A DNA stretch of 32,860 bases from Solimonas sp. (GCA_030149365.1 JASBRP010000013.1:1-32860), one strand, 5' to 3'; positions 23,066-31,241 are shown, counted from the first letter of the stretch. Notes: generated from the sequence alone by a model not told the origin. A program made the numbers and translations.

Positions 23066-23959
23066 TCAGGACTCCGCGTCGTCCTTGCTACCGCTGCGGC
23101 CCGGCCAGGGACGCGGCGCGGGTTGGCCCAGCCCGGCCTCCGCGGCCGGCTCGCCGGGGCGGCGGCGGAACAGCAGCAGCGAGAACGCCGCCTCCGTCTC
23201 CAGGCCCTGGCGGGCCTCCAGGGCGGCCCGGCGCTCGGGTCTGGCCTTCCAGGCATAGGGCGTCATCTGCAGCAGGTGGCCCAGGGCGGGCTGCCCCAGG
23301 CTCAGCGGAAACTGCAACTCCCGCCGCGACTGCAGCTCGAACTGCGCCTCAAAGGGGGCCAGGAACTTGCCCGGGTCGTAGGGGTGCACCTCGTCGAACA
23401 GCTGCTCGCGCAGGCTCTGCAGGTGCCCGGCAGCCGGCGTCACTACCAGCACGTGGCCCTCGGGCCGCAGCACCCGGTGCATCTCCGCCAGGTGCATCTG
23501 CGTGAAGATGTTGCAGACCAGGTCCACCGTGCCGTCGGCGATCGGCAGGTGGGCGCCACTGCCGACCAGCCAGGTCACGCCCGGGTAGCGCTTGGCGGCG
23601 ACCCGGATCGCGGGCCGCGCGATGTCCAGACCGGTGACCTGCGCCGACACTTCGGCCAGCGCGGCGGTGTAGTAGCCCTCGCCGCAGCCGATGTCGAGCA
23701 GGCTCTGCGACTGCAGCGGCGCGGCCAGCGCCAGCAGGGCGTCGCGCAGCGGCTGGTAATGCCCGGCCTGCAGGAACTCACGGCGTGCCATGACCATCTG
23801 CGGATCGTCGCCGGGATCACGGCTGTTCTTGTGCTGCACCGGCAGCAGGTTGACGTAACCCTCGCGGGCCACGTCGAAGCTGTGTTCCCGCAGGCAGCGC
23901 CAGGCCTTGGCCTCCCGCTGCAGCGGTTGCCGGCACAGCGGGCAGAGGATCAGGGCCAT
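23066..23959 (-). CDS. rlmA: 23S rRNA (guanine-N1)-methyltransferase RlmA
   Basis: A 297-residue SAM-dependent enzyme that methylates N1 of G745 in 23S rRNA (E. coli numbering). The N-terminal zinc site Cys6-x2-Cys9 and Cys22-x3-His26 is intact. The methyltransferase motif I Leu-Leu-Asp-Ile-Gly-Cys-Gly-Glu-Gly-Tyr-Tyr sits near residue 88, and a Gly-x-Asp-Ile motif II follows. It is about 25 residues longer than the E. coli protein because of a Gly/Pro/Arg-rich C-terminal tail. It begins seven bases after the FAD oxidoreductase stop, so they form an operon. Confidence 0.92.
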   Translation of the reverse strand: MALILCPLCRQPLQREAKAWRCLREHSFDVAREGYVNLLPVQHKNSRDPGDDPQMVMARREFLQAGHYQPLRDALLALAAPLQSQSLLDIGCGEGYYTAALAEVSAQVTGLDIARPAIRVAAKRYPGVTWLVGSGAHLPIADGTVDLVCNIFTQMHLAEMHRVLRPEGHVLVVTPAAGHLQSLREQLFDEVHPYDPGKFLAPFEAQFELQSRRELQFPLSLGQPALGHLLQMTPYAWKARPERRAALEARQGLETEAAFSLLLFRRRPGEPAAEAGLGQPAPRPWPGRSGSKDDAES

Positions 23960-23966
23960 GCCGCGC

Positions 23967-25592
23967 TCAGGCCGCGGCGGGCCGGGACTGCAGGCTCAGG
24001 GCCAGCGCCTCGGCCACGCGCAGGCCGTCGATGCCGGCCGACATGATGCCGCCGGCATAGCCCGCGCCCTCGCCCGCCGGATACAGGCCGCGGGTGTTGA
24101 GGCTCTGGTAGTCCTCGCCGCGGGTGATGCGCAGCGGCGAGGAGGTGCGGGTCTCCACGCCGGTGAGCACCGCGTCGGGCATGGCAAAACCCTTGATCTG
24201 CTTGTCGAAGGCCGGCAGCGCCTCGCGGATCGCGGTGATGGCGTACTCCGGCAGCGAAGGCGCGAGGTCACCCAGCAGCACGCCGGGCTTGTAGCTGGGC
24301 TCGACGGCACCCAGGGTGGTGGAAGGCTTGCCGGCGATGAAGTCACCCACCAGCTGCGCCGGTGCCTGGTAGTTGCTGCCGCCCAACAGGTAGGCCCGCG
24401 ACTCCAGCTCCTCCTGCAGCGCGATACCCGCCAGCGGGCCGGCGGCGACGCCACCCGGGTAGTCCTCCGGCGAGATACCGACGACGATGCCGGCATTGGC
24501 GTTGCGCTCGTTGCGCGAGTACTGGCTCATGCCGTTGGTGACCACGCGGTTCGGCTCCGAGGTGGCCGCCACCACGGTGCCGCCGGGGCACATGCAGAAG
24601 CTGTAGACCGAGCGGCCATTTGCGGCGTGGTGCACCAGCTTGTAGTCGGCCGCGCCCAGCAACGGATGGCCGGCATAGCGGCCCAGGCGTGCGCGGTCGA
24701 TCACCGACTGCGGATGCTCGACGCGGAAGCCCACCGAGAAGGGCTTGGCCTCCATGAACACCTTGCGGGCCTCCAGCATGCGGAAGGTCTCGCGGGCACT
24801 GTGGCCCAGCGCCAGGATCACGTGATCGGCCCGCAGGGTCTCGCCGCCGGCCAGGGTCACGCCGCGGAGATGGCCGTCCTCGACCAGCAGGTCGGTGACC
24901 TGCTGCTGGAAGCGCACCTCGCCGCCCAGCGACTCGATCTCCTCGCGCATGCGGGTGACCACGCCGGTGAGGCGGAAGGTGCCGATATGCGGCTTGCTGA
25001 CGTAGAGGATTTCCTCCGGGGCGCCGGCCTTGACGAACTCCTGCAGCACCTTGCGGCCGTGGAACTTCGGGTCCTTGACCTGGCTGTAGAGCTTGCCGTC
25101 GCTGAACAGGCCCGCCCCGCCCTCGCCGAACTGCACGTTGGATGCCGGGTTGAGCACGCTGCCGCGCCACAGGCCCCAGGTGTCCTGGGTGCGCTGGCGC
25201 ACCGCCTTGCCGCGCTCCAGCACGATGGGCCGGAAGCCCATCTGCGCCAGGGCCAGGGCCGCGAAGATGCCGCAGGGGCCGAAGCCGATCACCAGCGGGC
25301 GGTTGGCATGCCCCACCGGGGCCGCCGCCACCGGCTTGTAGGAGGTATCCGGTGCCGGGCCCACGTGCCGGTCTTCCTTGAACTTGGCCAGGATCGCGGC
25401 CTCGTCGCGAAGCTCGCAGTCCACCGTATAGACGAAGTTCAGCTCCGACTTCTTGCGGGCGTCATAGCTGCGCTTGAACACCGTGAAGCCCAGCAGGGCG
25501 CCGTCCGGCAGGCGCAGGCGCTTCTGGATGGCGGCCGCCAGGGCTTCCGGGGGATGCTCGATCGGCAGCTGGAGTTCGGTCAGTCTCAACAT
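23967..25592 (-). CDS. FAD-dependent oxidoreductase (COG2509-type)
   Basis: A 541-residue flavoprotein. An about 90-residue N-terminal alpha/beta domain is followed by a Rossmann FAD-binding fold with Val-Ile-Gly-Phe-Gly-Pro-Cys-Gly-Ile-Phe-Ala-Ala. A Gly-Glu-Gly-Gly-Ala-Gly-Leu-Phe-Ser-Asp-Gly-Lys-Leu segment is characteristic of this uncharacterised family. A C-terminal FAD contact is seen in Gly-Leu-Tyr-Pro-Ala-Gly-Glu-Gly-Ala-Gly-Tyr-Ala-Gly-Gly-Ile. The start at 25592 (Met-Leu-Arg-Leu-Thr-Glu-Leu) matches the family; an in-frame ATG at 25691 adds an unlikely 33 residues. It is the first gene of the minus operon with rlmA. The substrate is unknown. Confidence 0.88.
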   Translation of the reverse strand: MLRLTELQLPIEHPPEALAAAIQKRLRLPDGALLGFTVFKRSYDARKKSELNFVYTVDCELRDEAAILAKFKEDRHVGPAPDTSYKPVAAAPVGHANRPLVIGFGPCGIFAALALAQMGFRPIVLERGKAVRQRTQDTWGLWRGSVLNPASNVQFGEGGAGLFSDGKLYSQVKDPKFHGRKVLQEFVKAGAPEEILYVSKPHIGTFRLTGVVTRMREEIESLGGEVRFQQQVTDLLVEDGHLRGVTLAGGETLRADHVILALGHSARETFRMLEARKVFMEAKPFSVGFRVEHPQSVIDRARLGRYAGHPLLGAADYKLVHHAANGRSVYSFCMCPGGTVVAATSEPNRVVTNGMSQYSRNERNANAGIVVGISPEDYPGGVAAGPLAGIALQEELESRAYLLGGSNYQAPAQLVGDFIAGKPSTTLGAVEPSYKPGVLLGDLAPSLPEYAITAIREALPAFDKQIKGFAMPDAVLTGVETRTSSPLRITRGEDYQSLNTRGLYPAGEGAGYAGGIMSAGIDGLRVAEALALSLQSRPAAA

Positions 25593-25782
25593 CGGGCTTG
25601 GGTTCGGTGGGCTTTCGGGAACAGGCCGGCCTGTGGCGCGCATTGTCCCATGATTGCCGCGCGAGTCGGGAGCCCGGGGCAGCCCAGGCACGCCGTAGGG
25701 CCGGCAGCGAGCCCTGTGGGGCGACTCCAGGCCCCAGGGCTGCTATTTTCCGCGGCGGAATCCCCATCACCGGTACCGACTC

Positions 25783-26160
25783 GTGAATCTTCGCAACTGC
25801 CTGCTGCCCGCCCTGCTGCTCGCCCTCGCCGGCTGCGCCAGCCAGCCGGAAATCCCCCCGGCCGCCTTCGGCAGCACCCAGACCCTCAGCGTGGGCCAGA
25901 CCGTGCGCTTCGACGACGGTCTGAGCGTGGAACTGGAGCGCGTGGAGGACTCCCGCTGCCGCCAGGGCATGCAGTGCGTCTGGGCGGGTGAACTCGCGCC
26001 GATCCTGCAACTGCGCGGCGGTTTCGCCGGCGACAAGCCCGTGAAGCTGCGCCTGGCCACCGGCAGCGCCCCGGCCAAGCAGCAGGGCCCGTACCACTTC
26101 ACCCTGCGCCAGGCGACGCCAGAGGCCGCTTCCGTCACGGTCAACCGCAACCGCCCGTAA
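25783..26160 (+). CDS. Small lipoprotein with CxxGxxCxWAG motif
   Basis: A 125-residue lipoprotein. Signal sequence with lipobox Leu-Ala-Gly-Cys (Cys18), then a beta-rich domain containing Asp-Ser-Arg-Cys-Arg-Gln-Gly-Met-Gln-Cys-Val-Trp-Ala-Gly-Glu. That motif recurs in small bacterial lipoproteins of unknown function and may form a disulfide or metal site. The start is GTG 25783. It diverges from the FAD oxidoreductase; the 190-base gap between them shows no clear operator. No function can be assigned. Confidence 0.8.
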   Translation: MNLRNCLLPALLLALAGCASQPEIPPAAFGSTQTLSVGQTVRFDDGLSVELERVEDSRCRQGMQCVWAGELAPILQLRGGFAGDKPVKLRLATGSAPAKQQGPYHFTLRQATPEAASVTVNRNRP

Positions 26161-26244
26161 CCCGGCCTCTAGTCCGTTCCGGGGGTGCGCCGCCCCGGAA
26201 CGGACCGCAGTCTTGGCCCTCGGAAAAGACCATCCGGGGGAGCC

Positions 26245-26661
26245 ATGAGCATCGAGCAGCGCAACAAGCAGGCGGCGCAAGCCTTCTTCGACATCCTCAA
26301 CCGCGGCGACGTCCCCGCGCTGATCGCCGCCTACGCCGAAGACGGTCGCTGCGTGACCATGGGCAACACGCTGATCTCCGGCACCTATAGCCGGGAGCAG
26401 ATCGCCGCGGCCGCCGGCGGCATCTACCAGGTCTTCCCCCAGGGCATCCGCTTCAGCATCAAGGCCATGACCGCCGAGGGCGAGCGCGTGGCGATCGAGG
26501 CCGAGTCCGAAGGCGCTCACGTCTCCGGGCAGGTCTACACCAACCAGTACCACTTCCTGATGCGCTTCCGCGACGGCAAGGTCGTGGAGTTCAAGGAATA
26601 CATGGATACCGAGCGAGTCACGGACATCCTCTGCGGCGGCCAGAAGCGCCCGGCGGCCTAA
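26245..26661 (+). CDS. SnoaL/NTF2-like protein
   Basis: A 138-residue NTF2-fold protein of the ketosteroid-isomerase-related group. It opens Arg-Asn-Lys-Gln-Ala-Ala-Gln-Ala-Phe-Phe-Asp-Ile-Leu-Asn-Arg-Gly-Asp and carries the strand Phe-Leu-Met-Arg-Phe-Arg-Asp-Gly-Lys-Val-Val-Glu-Phe-Lys-Glu-Tyr-Met-Asp-Thr. The Tyr/Asp triad of true KSI is not present in the same arrangement, so this is not a second KSI. GGGGGAG precedes ATG 26245. It is followed after 91 bases by the epimerase-like gene on the same strand. The ligand is unknown. Confidence 0.85.
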   Translation: MSIEQRNKQAAQAFFDILNRGDVPALIAAYAEDGRCVTMGNTLISGTYSREQIAAAAGGIYQVFPQGIRFSIKAMTAEGERVAIEAESEGAHVSGQVYTNQYHFLMRFRDGKVVEFKEYMDTERVTDILCGGQKRPAA

Positions 26662-26681
26662 CGTCATCCACTGACCGTTCA

Positions 26682-26720
26682 CCCCGAGTAGCGCCGCCGC
26701 AGGCGTCGCGTATCGAGGGG
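26682..26720. repeat. Short imperfect palindrome
   Basis: CCCCGAGTAGCG at the left and CGCGTATCGAGGGG at the right are imperfect inverted copies around a GC-rich centre. They fill the gap between the NTF2-like and epimerase-like genes. This looks like an intergenic repeat of the kind common in high-GC proteobacteria; no T-run follows. Confidence 0.4.
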
Positions 26721-26752
26721 TCCCTCCGGCCCTGTCCTGCATTGGAGCCCAC

Positions 26753-27658
26753 ATGAACATCCTCGTCCTCGGCGGCACCGGCCTGATCGGCGGCCATGCC
26801 GCGCTGCACCTCGCCAGCCTCGGCCACAGCGTCACCATCGCCGCCCGCAAGCCGGCCGCGGTAGCGGAAGGCTCGCCGCTGTCGACGCTGCCCTTCATCC
26901 CGATCGACTACCTCGCCGAGGGCGACGACCGCGAGTTGTCCGGCTTCGACGCCCTGGTCTTCGCCGCCGGCAACGACATCCGCCACGTACCCCAAGGCAC
27001 CGACGAAGCCGCCCACTGGCAGCGCGCCAACGTGGAAGGCGTGCCGCGCTACTTCGAGCGTGCCCGCAAGGCCGGTATCCGCCGCGCCGTATACATCGGC
27101 AGCTTCTATCCGCAGGCGCGGCCGGAACTGGTGGACCAGATCAGCTACGTCCGCGGCCGCAAGCTGGCCTGCGACGGCGCCCGCGCCCTGGCCAGCGATA
27201 CCTTCCACGTCTGCAGCGTCAACGCCCCCTTCGTGGTCGGCCACATCCCCGGCCTCGTCGTGCCAGCGCTGGCCGCGCACGCCGCCTACGCCCTGAGCCG
27301 CATCCCCCAGGTGCCGGCATTTGCCATGCCCGGCGGCGTCAACTTCATCTCCACCACCAGCCTGTCGGAGGCCGTGGCCAATGCGCTGCTCCAGGGCGAG
27401 AACGGCAAGGCCTATCTGGTCGGCGACGAAAACCTGAGCTTCCAGGAATATTTCGGCGAATTCTTCCGCGCCGCCGGACACAGCGGCGAGCTGCCGCTAA
27501 TCGACCGGGAGCACCCGATGCTGCCCGACATGGTGCTCTACGCCGGGCGCAGCGGCACGATCTACTACGAGCCGGATGCGGCGGAGACGAAGCGGCTGGG
27601 GTATCGGCGCAATGACGTGAAGCGCACACTGCGCGAGATCGTCGAGGGGTATCGATAG
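26753..27658 (+). CDS. NAD-dependent epimerase/dehydratase-family protein
   Basis: A 301-residue extended short-chain dehydrogenase-like protein. The nucleotide-binding motif Gly7-Gly-Thr-Gly10-Leu-Ile-Gly13 opens a Rossmann fold. The usual Tyr-x3-Lys catalytic pair is not clean: the nearest segment is Tyr-Val-Arg-Gly-Arg-Lys near residue 130. It may therefore be an atypical SDR or an NmrA-like binding protein. No signal peptide or membrane segment is seen. It follows the NTF2-like gene on the same strand, and a palindromic repeat follows it. Confidence 0.83.
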   Translation: MNILVLGGTGLIGGHAALHLASLGHSVTIAARKPAAVAEGSPLSTLPFIPIDYLAEGDDRELSGFDALVFAAGNDIRHVPQGTDEAAHWQRANVEGVPRYFERARKAGIRRAVYIGSFYPQARPELVDQISYVRGRKLACDGARALASDTFHVCSVNAPFVVGHIPGLVVPALAAHAAYALSRIPQVPAFAMPGGVNFISTTSLSEAVANALLQGENGKAYLVGDENLSFQEYFGEFFRAAGHSGELPLIDREHPMLPDMVLYAGRSGTIYYEPDAAETKRLGYRRNDVKRTLREIVEGYR

Positions 27659-27690
27659 AGACCCGTCATACCGGGAAAACAGGCCTCTTT

Positions 27691-27772
27691 GTAGGATGTG
27701 GTGAGCGCAGCGAACCGCATCGGGCGAATCTCGCCGCATCTGATGCGGTTTGCTACGCTCACCACATCCTAC
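27691..27772. repeat. MITE-like inverted repeat
   Basis: Two 31-base arms (27691-27721 and 27742-27772), starting GTAGGATGTGG and ending CCACATCCTAC, match at 29 of 31 positions. The 20-base centre holds its own small hairpin GGCGA-ATC-TCGCC (27723-27735). It fills the space between the epimerase-like gene and the end of the convergent P450 gene. It could also terminate transcription, but has no T-run. Confidence 0.85.
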
Positions 27773-27831
27773 ATGTCGGATTTCTCCAGCACGCTAACCA
27801 AGCGAAGCACCCTCGCATGGCTTGCCGAGAT

Positions 27832-29223
27832 TCAGCTCGGCAACGACACCTTCCGCCGTCCCTTCACCCGCACCTTGAAGCTCATCGCCGGCCCCGGCGT
27901 CGGTGCGGTCTTGGTCTTCAGCACGTAGTCCGGGCTCGGCAATTCCAGGTCGAAGCGGTGGAACAGCTGCGCCATGCTCATGGCCAGCAGCACTTCGGCC
28001 AGGCTCTTGCCCAGGCAGGTGTGATGACCGCGACCGTAGGGCGAATAGGCGCCCACCTGCATGTGCTCCGCGCGTGCCTTGGTGTAGCGGTCGATGTCGA
28101 ACTTCTCGGCATCCGGGTAGAACTGGTCCTGGTAGTGCGGCACGGCGGTGCCCAGGTAGATCAGCTCGCCTTCCTTGATCAGGTGGCCGCCGAAGACGAA
28201 GTCCTTGTTGGCGGTGCGGATCTGCGCCACGGCAATGGGGAACAGGCGCATGGTTTCCATGATGGCGCCGTTGAGCGCCGGCAGGCTCTTCATGAACTCG
28301 TCCTCGTTCACCGGTCCCTTGGCGAAGAAGGCGTCCACTTCCTCCTGTACGCGCTGCAGCACGCCGGGGTGCTTGAGCACGGTGTAGACGATGGCGGAGG
28401 TGGTGTTGGCGACGGTGTCCAGGCCCGCCACGTAGGGACCCGTCATCAGCATGATCAGGTCGCCCTCCGGCACCAGCTCCGGATCGCGCGCGTGGGCGTC
28501 CATCACGTCGTCGATCAGGGTCTTGTACTCCTCCGGCGTGGGGCTTTTCTTGGCGCGGTAGTCCGCGATCATCTGCCGGCCCAGCTCGAACATGCGTACC
28601 TTGGCGCGCTTGTACTCCGGGAACTTCATCATGAACTGCGGGCGCTGGCGCGTGACCAGCACGTTGAGGATGTAGAGGATCGTGGTGCGGATATCCTTGA
28701 CGTACTCGCGCGGCGTCTTGCCGGTGAGCACCATGCCGAGCTGGTCCACCACCAGGAACTGCATGGCCTCCACCACCGGCACCATGGAGCCGACCTTCCA
28801 GTCGCGGTCCAGGCTCGACGCGGTGATGTCCAGCACCTCCTGGTAGCGCCCCTTGATCGACTCCTTGGAGAAGCCACGCTTCATGACCGCGCGCAGCTGC
28901 TTGTGCAGCTCGCCGTCGGTGGCAGACAGCATCTTGGAGGCGCCGAACTCCTTGACCAGCGGCTCCCAGGCCTCGCGCGAGCGCAGGCTGTCCTTGCCCT
29001 CCCGCGTGCCCATGAAGTTGGCGGCCTCGGCGCCGGCGATCACCGTCAGGTGATTACCGAAGACGTTGACGCGGAAGGCGGAGCCGTAGTCCTGGTAGCA
29101 GCGGGCGAAGAAGCGCGCGGGGTCGGCCGCCATCTGCAGCGTGCTGCCGATCAGCGGCAGGCCGCGCACCATCGGCGGCGGGGTGGCATCGGCAATGGAA
29201 ACGGCGGCTTCGGGCGTGGACAT
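27832..29223 (-). CDS. Cytochrome P450
   Basis: A 463-residue soluble bacterial P450. The heme loop Tyr-Gly-Arg-Gly-His-His-Thr-Cys403-Leu-Gly has the thiolate Cys and all glycines, with Tyr in place of the usual first Phe. The I-helix carries Ala-Gly-Leu-Asp-Thr, where Asp-Thr are the oxygen-activation pair, and the K-helix Glu-Thr-Met-Arg is intact. A Pro-rich Pro-Pro-Pro-Met-Val-Arg-Gly-Leu-Pro-Leu-Ile-Gly entry lies at 15-26. There is no N-terminal membrane anchor. No ferredoxin or reductase gene is adjacent, so electron donors must lie elsewhere. The subfamily is not recognised; a terpenoid, steroid or fatty-acid substrate is a guess from the window's other content. Confidence 0.92.
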   Translation of the reverse strand: MSTPEAAVSIADATPPPMVRGLPLIGSTLQMAADPARFFARCYQDYGSAFRVNVFGNHLTVIAGAEAANFMGTREGKDSLRSREAWEPLVKEFGASKMLSATDGELHKQLRAVMKRGFSKESIKGRYQEVLDITASSLDRDWKVGSMVPVVEAMQFLVVDQLGMVLTGKTPREYVKDIRTTILYILNVLVTRQRPQFMMKFPEYKRAKVRMFELGRQMIADYRAKKSPTPEEYKTLIDDVMDAHARDPELVPEGDLIMLMTGPYVAGLDTVANTTSAIVYTVLKHPGVLQRVQEEVDAFFAKGPVNEDEFMKSLPALNGAIMETMRLFPIAVAQIRTANKDFVFGGHLIKEGELIYLGTAVPHYQDQFYPDAEKFDIDRYTKARAEHMQVGAYSPYGRGHHTCLGKSLAEVLLAMSMAQLFHRFDLELPSPDYVLKTKTAPTPGPAMSFKVRVKGRRKVSLPS

Positions 29224-29306
29224 GGCGTGCCTGCGGGCTGGAGCGATTCCCCAGTCTGATCAGGCCACCACGCCGCCACATCGCCCTTTTGGAGGGTATC
29301 GGTAAA

Positions 29307-29335
29307 CGACCCGCTGATTACGAATCAGTTGTTCC
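29307..29335 (-). other. Possible tRNA-Thr(CGU) anticodon-arm remnant
   Basis: On the minus strand the sequence contains AACTGATTCGTAATCAG followed by CGGGTCG. This reads like the anticodon arm (loop TTCGTAA, anticodon CGT) and variable loop of a bacterial tRNA-Thr. No intact acceptor, D or T arm is present around it, so it is not a functional tRNA gene. It may be an attachment-site core or a scar of an integrated element. A chance hairpin is possible. Confidence 0.4.
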
Positions 29336-29345
29336 GCCGATCACG

Positions 29346-30518
29346 CTACTCCGGCAACTGTTTCGCCAGGAAATCCAGCTGGTTGCCGCCCATGATGCGG
29401 GTAATCTCCGCTTCGGTGAAGCCGGCGTCCATCAGGGCCTGGGTCACCAGCACCAGCCCGGTGGTATCGAAGGGCACGGCCACCGCGCCGTCGAAGTCCG
29501 AGCCCAGGGCGACATGCTCCAGGCCGATGGTGGTGACCACGTGGCGGATCGCCCGGGCCACGGCCGCGGCGTCCTGGCCACAGACGGCGGTCTCCCAGTA
29601 GCCAATGCCAACCAGGCCGCCGTTGAGGGCGATGCGGCGCAACTGGTCGTCGCTGAGGTTGCGGCGGTTGTCGCAGGTGCCTTTCACGCCGCCATGGGAC
29701 ACCACGACCGGGCGCGTGGCCATGGCCAGCACCTCGTCGATGGTCTTGGGCGATGCATGCGCCAGGTCCACGATCATGCGGCGCTGTTCCATGCGCCGGA
29801 TCATCTCGCGGCCCTTGTCGGTGAGGCCGCCCTTCTTCACGCCATGCGCGGAGCCGGCCATCTCGTCGTCGAAGAAGTGCGTGGGCGACATCATGCGAAA
29901 GCCGGCGTCGAACAGAACATCGACGTTGGCGGGATCGCCCTCCAGCACCTGCGCACCTTCGATCGCCAGCACGCCGGCAACCTGCCCCGGCGCCTGTGCA
30001 CGACGCTCCAGGAAACCGCGCAGTTCGGCTTGGCTGCCGACCACGCTGAATCGCCCCTGAGAGCGTGACGCCATGTCATGCAGGCGTTGGGCCTGGTACA
30101 GCGCGCGCTGCTTGAGGCTGCCCCAGGTGCGCGGCGGCCAGCCCTGGACGATAGCCAGCGGCAGGATGTTGTCGCTGCTGTCGTCGTTGTGCTCGATATT
30201 GAGGCCGCGCGGCGTCTTGCTGACCACGGCGAATACCTGAAGCGCCACGCCGCCCTCGGCCAGGCGCGGGATGTCCGTCTGGCCGCGCGAGCTGCGCTGG
30301 AGCAGGTCGCGCCCCCACAGCAGCGGATCGGCATGCAGGTCCGCCACCGCCAGCCGCGCGTGCAGCGCCTGCGCCTCCGGCGAGGCACTGTAGGGAGGCG
30401 GCTGCAAAACCACGTTCATGCCGCCCTCCACCTGGCCCGGTACCAGCAGCCTGGCCGCTACCAGCAGCACCACCAGGGCGAGCAGGACGAAGACAGTGTT
30501 GCGATTACGGCGCGTCAT
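29346..30518 (-). CDS. Membrane dipeptidase (peptidase family M19)
   Basis: A 390-residue renal-dipeptidase-type metallohydrolase anchored by an N-terminal helix (residues 8-26), so the catalytic domain should be periplasmic. Zinc-site elements in order: His-Ala-Asp (Ala-Asp-Leu-His-Ala-Asp-Pro-Leu), Ala-Ile-Glu-Gly-Ala, Leu-Ala-His-Ala-Ser, Val-Ser-His-Gly-Gly and Gly-Ser-Asp-Phe-Asp-Gly. All are present, so it should be active on dipeptides or other small amides. ATG 30518 has no Shine-Dalgarno; it overlaps the stop of a 29-codon upstream ORF with a strong one. The P450 gene follows 122 bases downstream on the same strand. Confidence 0.9.
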   Translation of the reverse strand: MTRRNRNTVFVLLALVVLLVAARLLVPGQVEGGMNVVLQPPPYSASPEAQALHARLAVADLHADPLLWGRDLLQRSSRGQTDIPRLAEGGVALQVFAVVSKTPRGLNIEHNDDSSDNILPLAIVQGWPPRTWGSLKQRALYQAQRLHDMASRSQGRFSVVGSQAELRGFLERRAQAPGQVAGVLAIEGAQVLEGDPANVDVLFDAGFRMMSPTHFFDDEMAGSAHGVKKGGLTDKGREMIRRMEQRRMIVDLAHASPKTIDEVLAMATRPVVVSHGGVKGTCDNRRNLSDDQLRRIALNGGLVGIGYWETAVCGQDAAAVARAIRHVVTTIGLEHVALGSDFDGAVAVPFDTTGLVLVTQALMDAGFTEAEITRIMGGNQLDFLAKQLPE

Positions 30519-30604
30519 GGCCGTGTGCCAGTGCAGGAAACGGCGGCATGGCACGGCAAGCCGGGCAGCCAGCGCAGGCCGGCAGATGTCGCATTCGCGA
30601 TCAT
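30515..30604 (-). CDS. 29-residue upstream ORF coupled to the dipeptidase
   Basis: A 29-codon frame begins at ATG 30604, preceded by AGGAGAC at ideal distance. It encodes a short peptide with two cysteines and no signal peptide, and ends in TGA overlapping the dipeptidase ATG (ATGA, 30515-30518). The dipeptidase itself lacks a ribosome site, so this looks like a leader ORF that loads ribosomes for it. The peptide need not have a function. Confidence 0.55.
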   Translation of the reverse strand: MIANATSAGLRWLPGLPCHAAVSCTGTRP

Positions 30605-30764
30605 GGTTTGTCTCCTGGTTGCACCGATATTCCCCCATCCACGCGGGGGTGTCGAACAGGCTGGGGCGTACCCTGGCCCAGACCCCGGGCTTGCCGGGGC
30701 CTGCAAAGCCGGCGGCGGCAGGTTAGGCTTCGCGTCCCAGGCCCCGTCGTGGCCGGAGAAGAAC

Positions 30765-31106
30765 ATGTTCCAGTCCCTGCGTATCCCCGCCGCCTGCCTG
30801 TTGCTGGCCCTGCCCCTGATCGCCACCGCCGGCAAGAAGACCGAGAAGGCCGAACTGGCCTGCATCGACGCCGAGAAGCCGGCCGAGCCCTTCAGCGAGC
30901 ACGACAAATGGGGTATGGAACGCTACGAGGCCGACCTGGCGCGCTACAAGCGCGATCACGAGCGCTACCTGCGCTGCCTGGACCAGAAGGAGAAAGCCTC
31001 GCCAAATTCGCTGGGGCACAAGCTCGACGACGCCATGGCGAACCCCCGCCAGATGCCGCCGGCACCGCCACAGGCCGGTTCGCCGACGGAACCGCAGCCG
31101 CGCTGA
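30765..31106 (+). CDS. Small exported protein of unknown function
   Basis: A 113-residue protein with a Sec signal peptide (Ala-Cys-Leu-Leu-Leu-Ala-Leu-Pro-Leu-Ile-Ala-Thr-Ala, cut near residue 22). A mature charged helical region follows with two cysteines (Cys33 and Cys71, possible disulfide), then a Pro/Gln-rich tail. A Glu-Arg-Tyr-Glu-Ala-Asp-Leu-Ala-Arg-Tyr-Lys-Arg-Asp-His helix lies between the cysteines. GGAG precedes the ATG. It is monocistronic, ending at the terminator at 31130. I recognise no family. The 246 bases between it and the dipeptidase start hold the leader ORF and no further gene. Confidence 0.7.
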   Translation: MFQSLRIPAACLLLALPLIATAGKKTEKAELACIDAEKPAEPFSEHDKWGMERYEADLARYKRDHERYLRCLDQKEKASPNSLGHKLDDAMANPRQMPPAPPQAGSPTEPQPR

Positions 31107-31129
31107 ACCAGCCGCGGCGACGTACACGA

Positions 31130-31155
31130 AAGGCCCGCTTCAGCGGGCCTTTTTC
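31130..31155. terminator. Terminator hairpin overlapping the miniprotein stop
   Basis: AGGCCCGC-TTCA-GCGGGCCT followed by five T on the plus strand; A-rich on the other side, giving T on the minus strand. The TTCA loop contains the TGA stop of the Lys-rich miniprotein on the minus strand. Confidence 0.85.
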
Positions 31156-31241
31156 TTTTCCTGCTTGGCGGCTTTCTTCTCCGCCGGAGTCTTCAACGGC
31201 TTCTTCTTGACGTTCTTCTTCGCATCCATGCCCTTGCTCAT
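31140..31241 (-). CDS. 33-residue Lys-rich miniprotein
   Basis: A very short gene encoding Met-Ser-Lys-Gly-Met-Asp-Ala-Lys-Lys-Asn-Val-Lys-Lys-Lys-Pro-Leu-Lys, then a Lys/Glu/Ala helix. About 14 of 33 residues are lysine. GGGAGAG lies at good distance before the ATG, and the stop sits in the loop of a terminator, so the unit is compact and complete. Similar 30-40-residue Lys-rich proteins are widely predicted in proteobacteria, without a known function as far as I recall. Binding to nucleic acid or ribosomes is plausible from charge only. Confidence 0.72.
   Translation of the reverse strand: MSKGMDAKKNVKKKPLKTPAEKKAAKQEKKKAR

Noticed and set aside
26245..26661. Second ketosteroid isomerase
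   Set aside because: NTF2-fold, but the Tyr/Asp/Asp catalytic set of KSI is not in place, so only a SnoaL-like assignment is supported.
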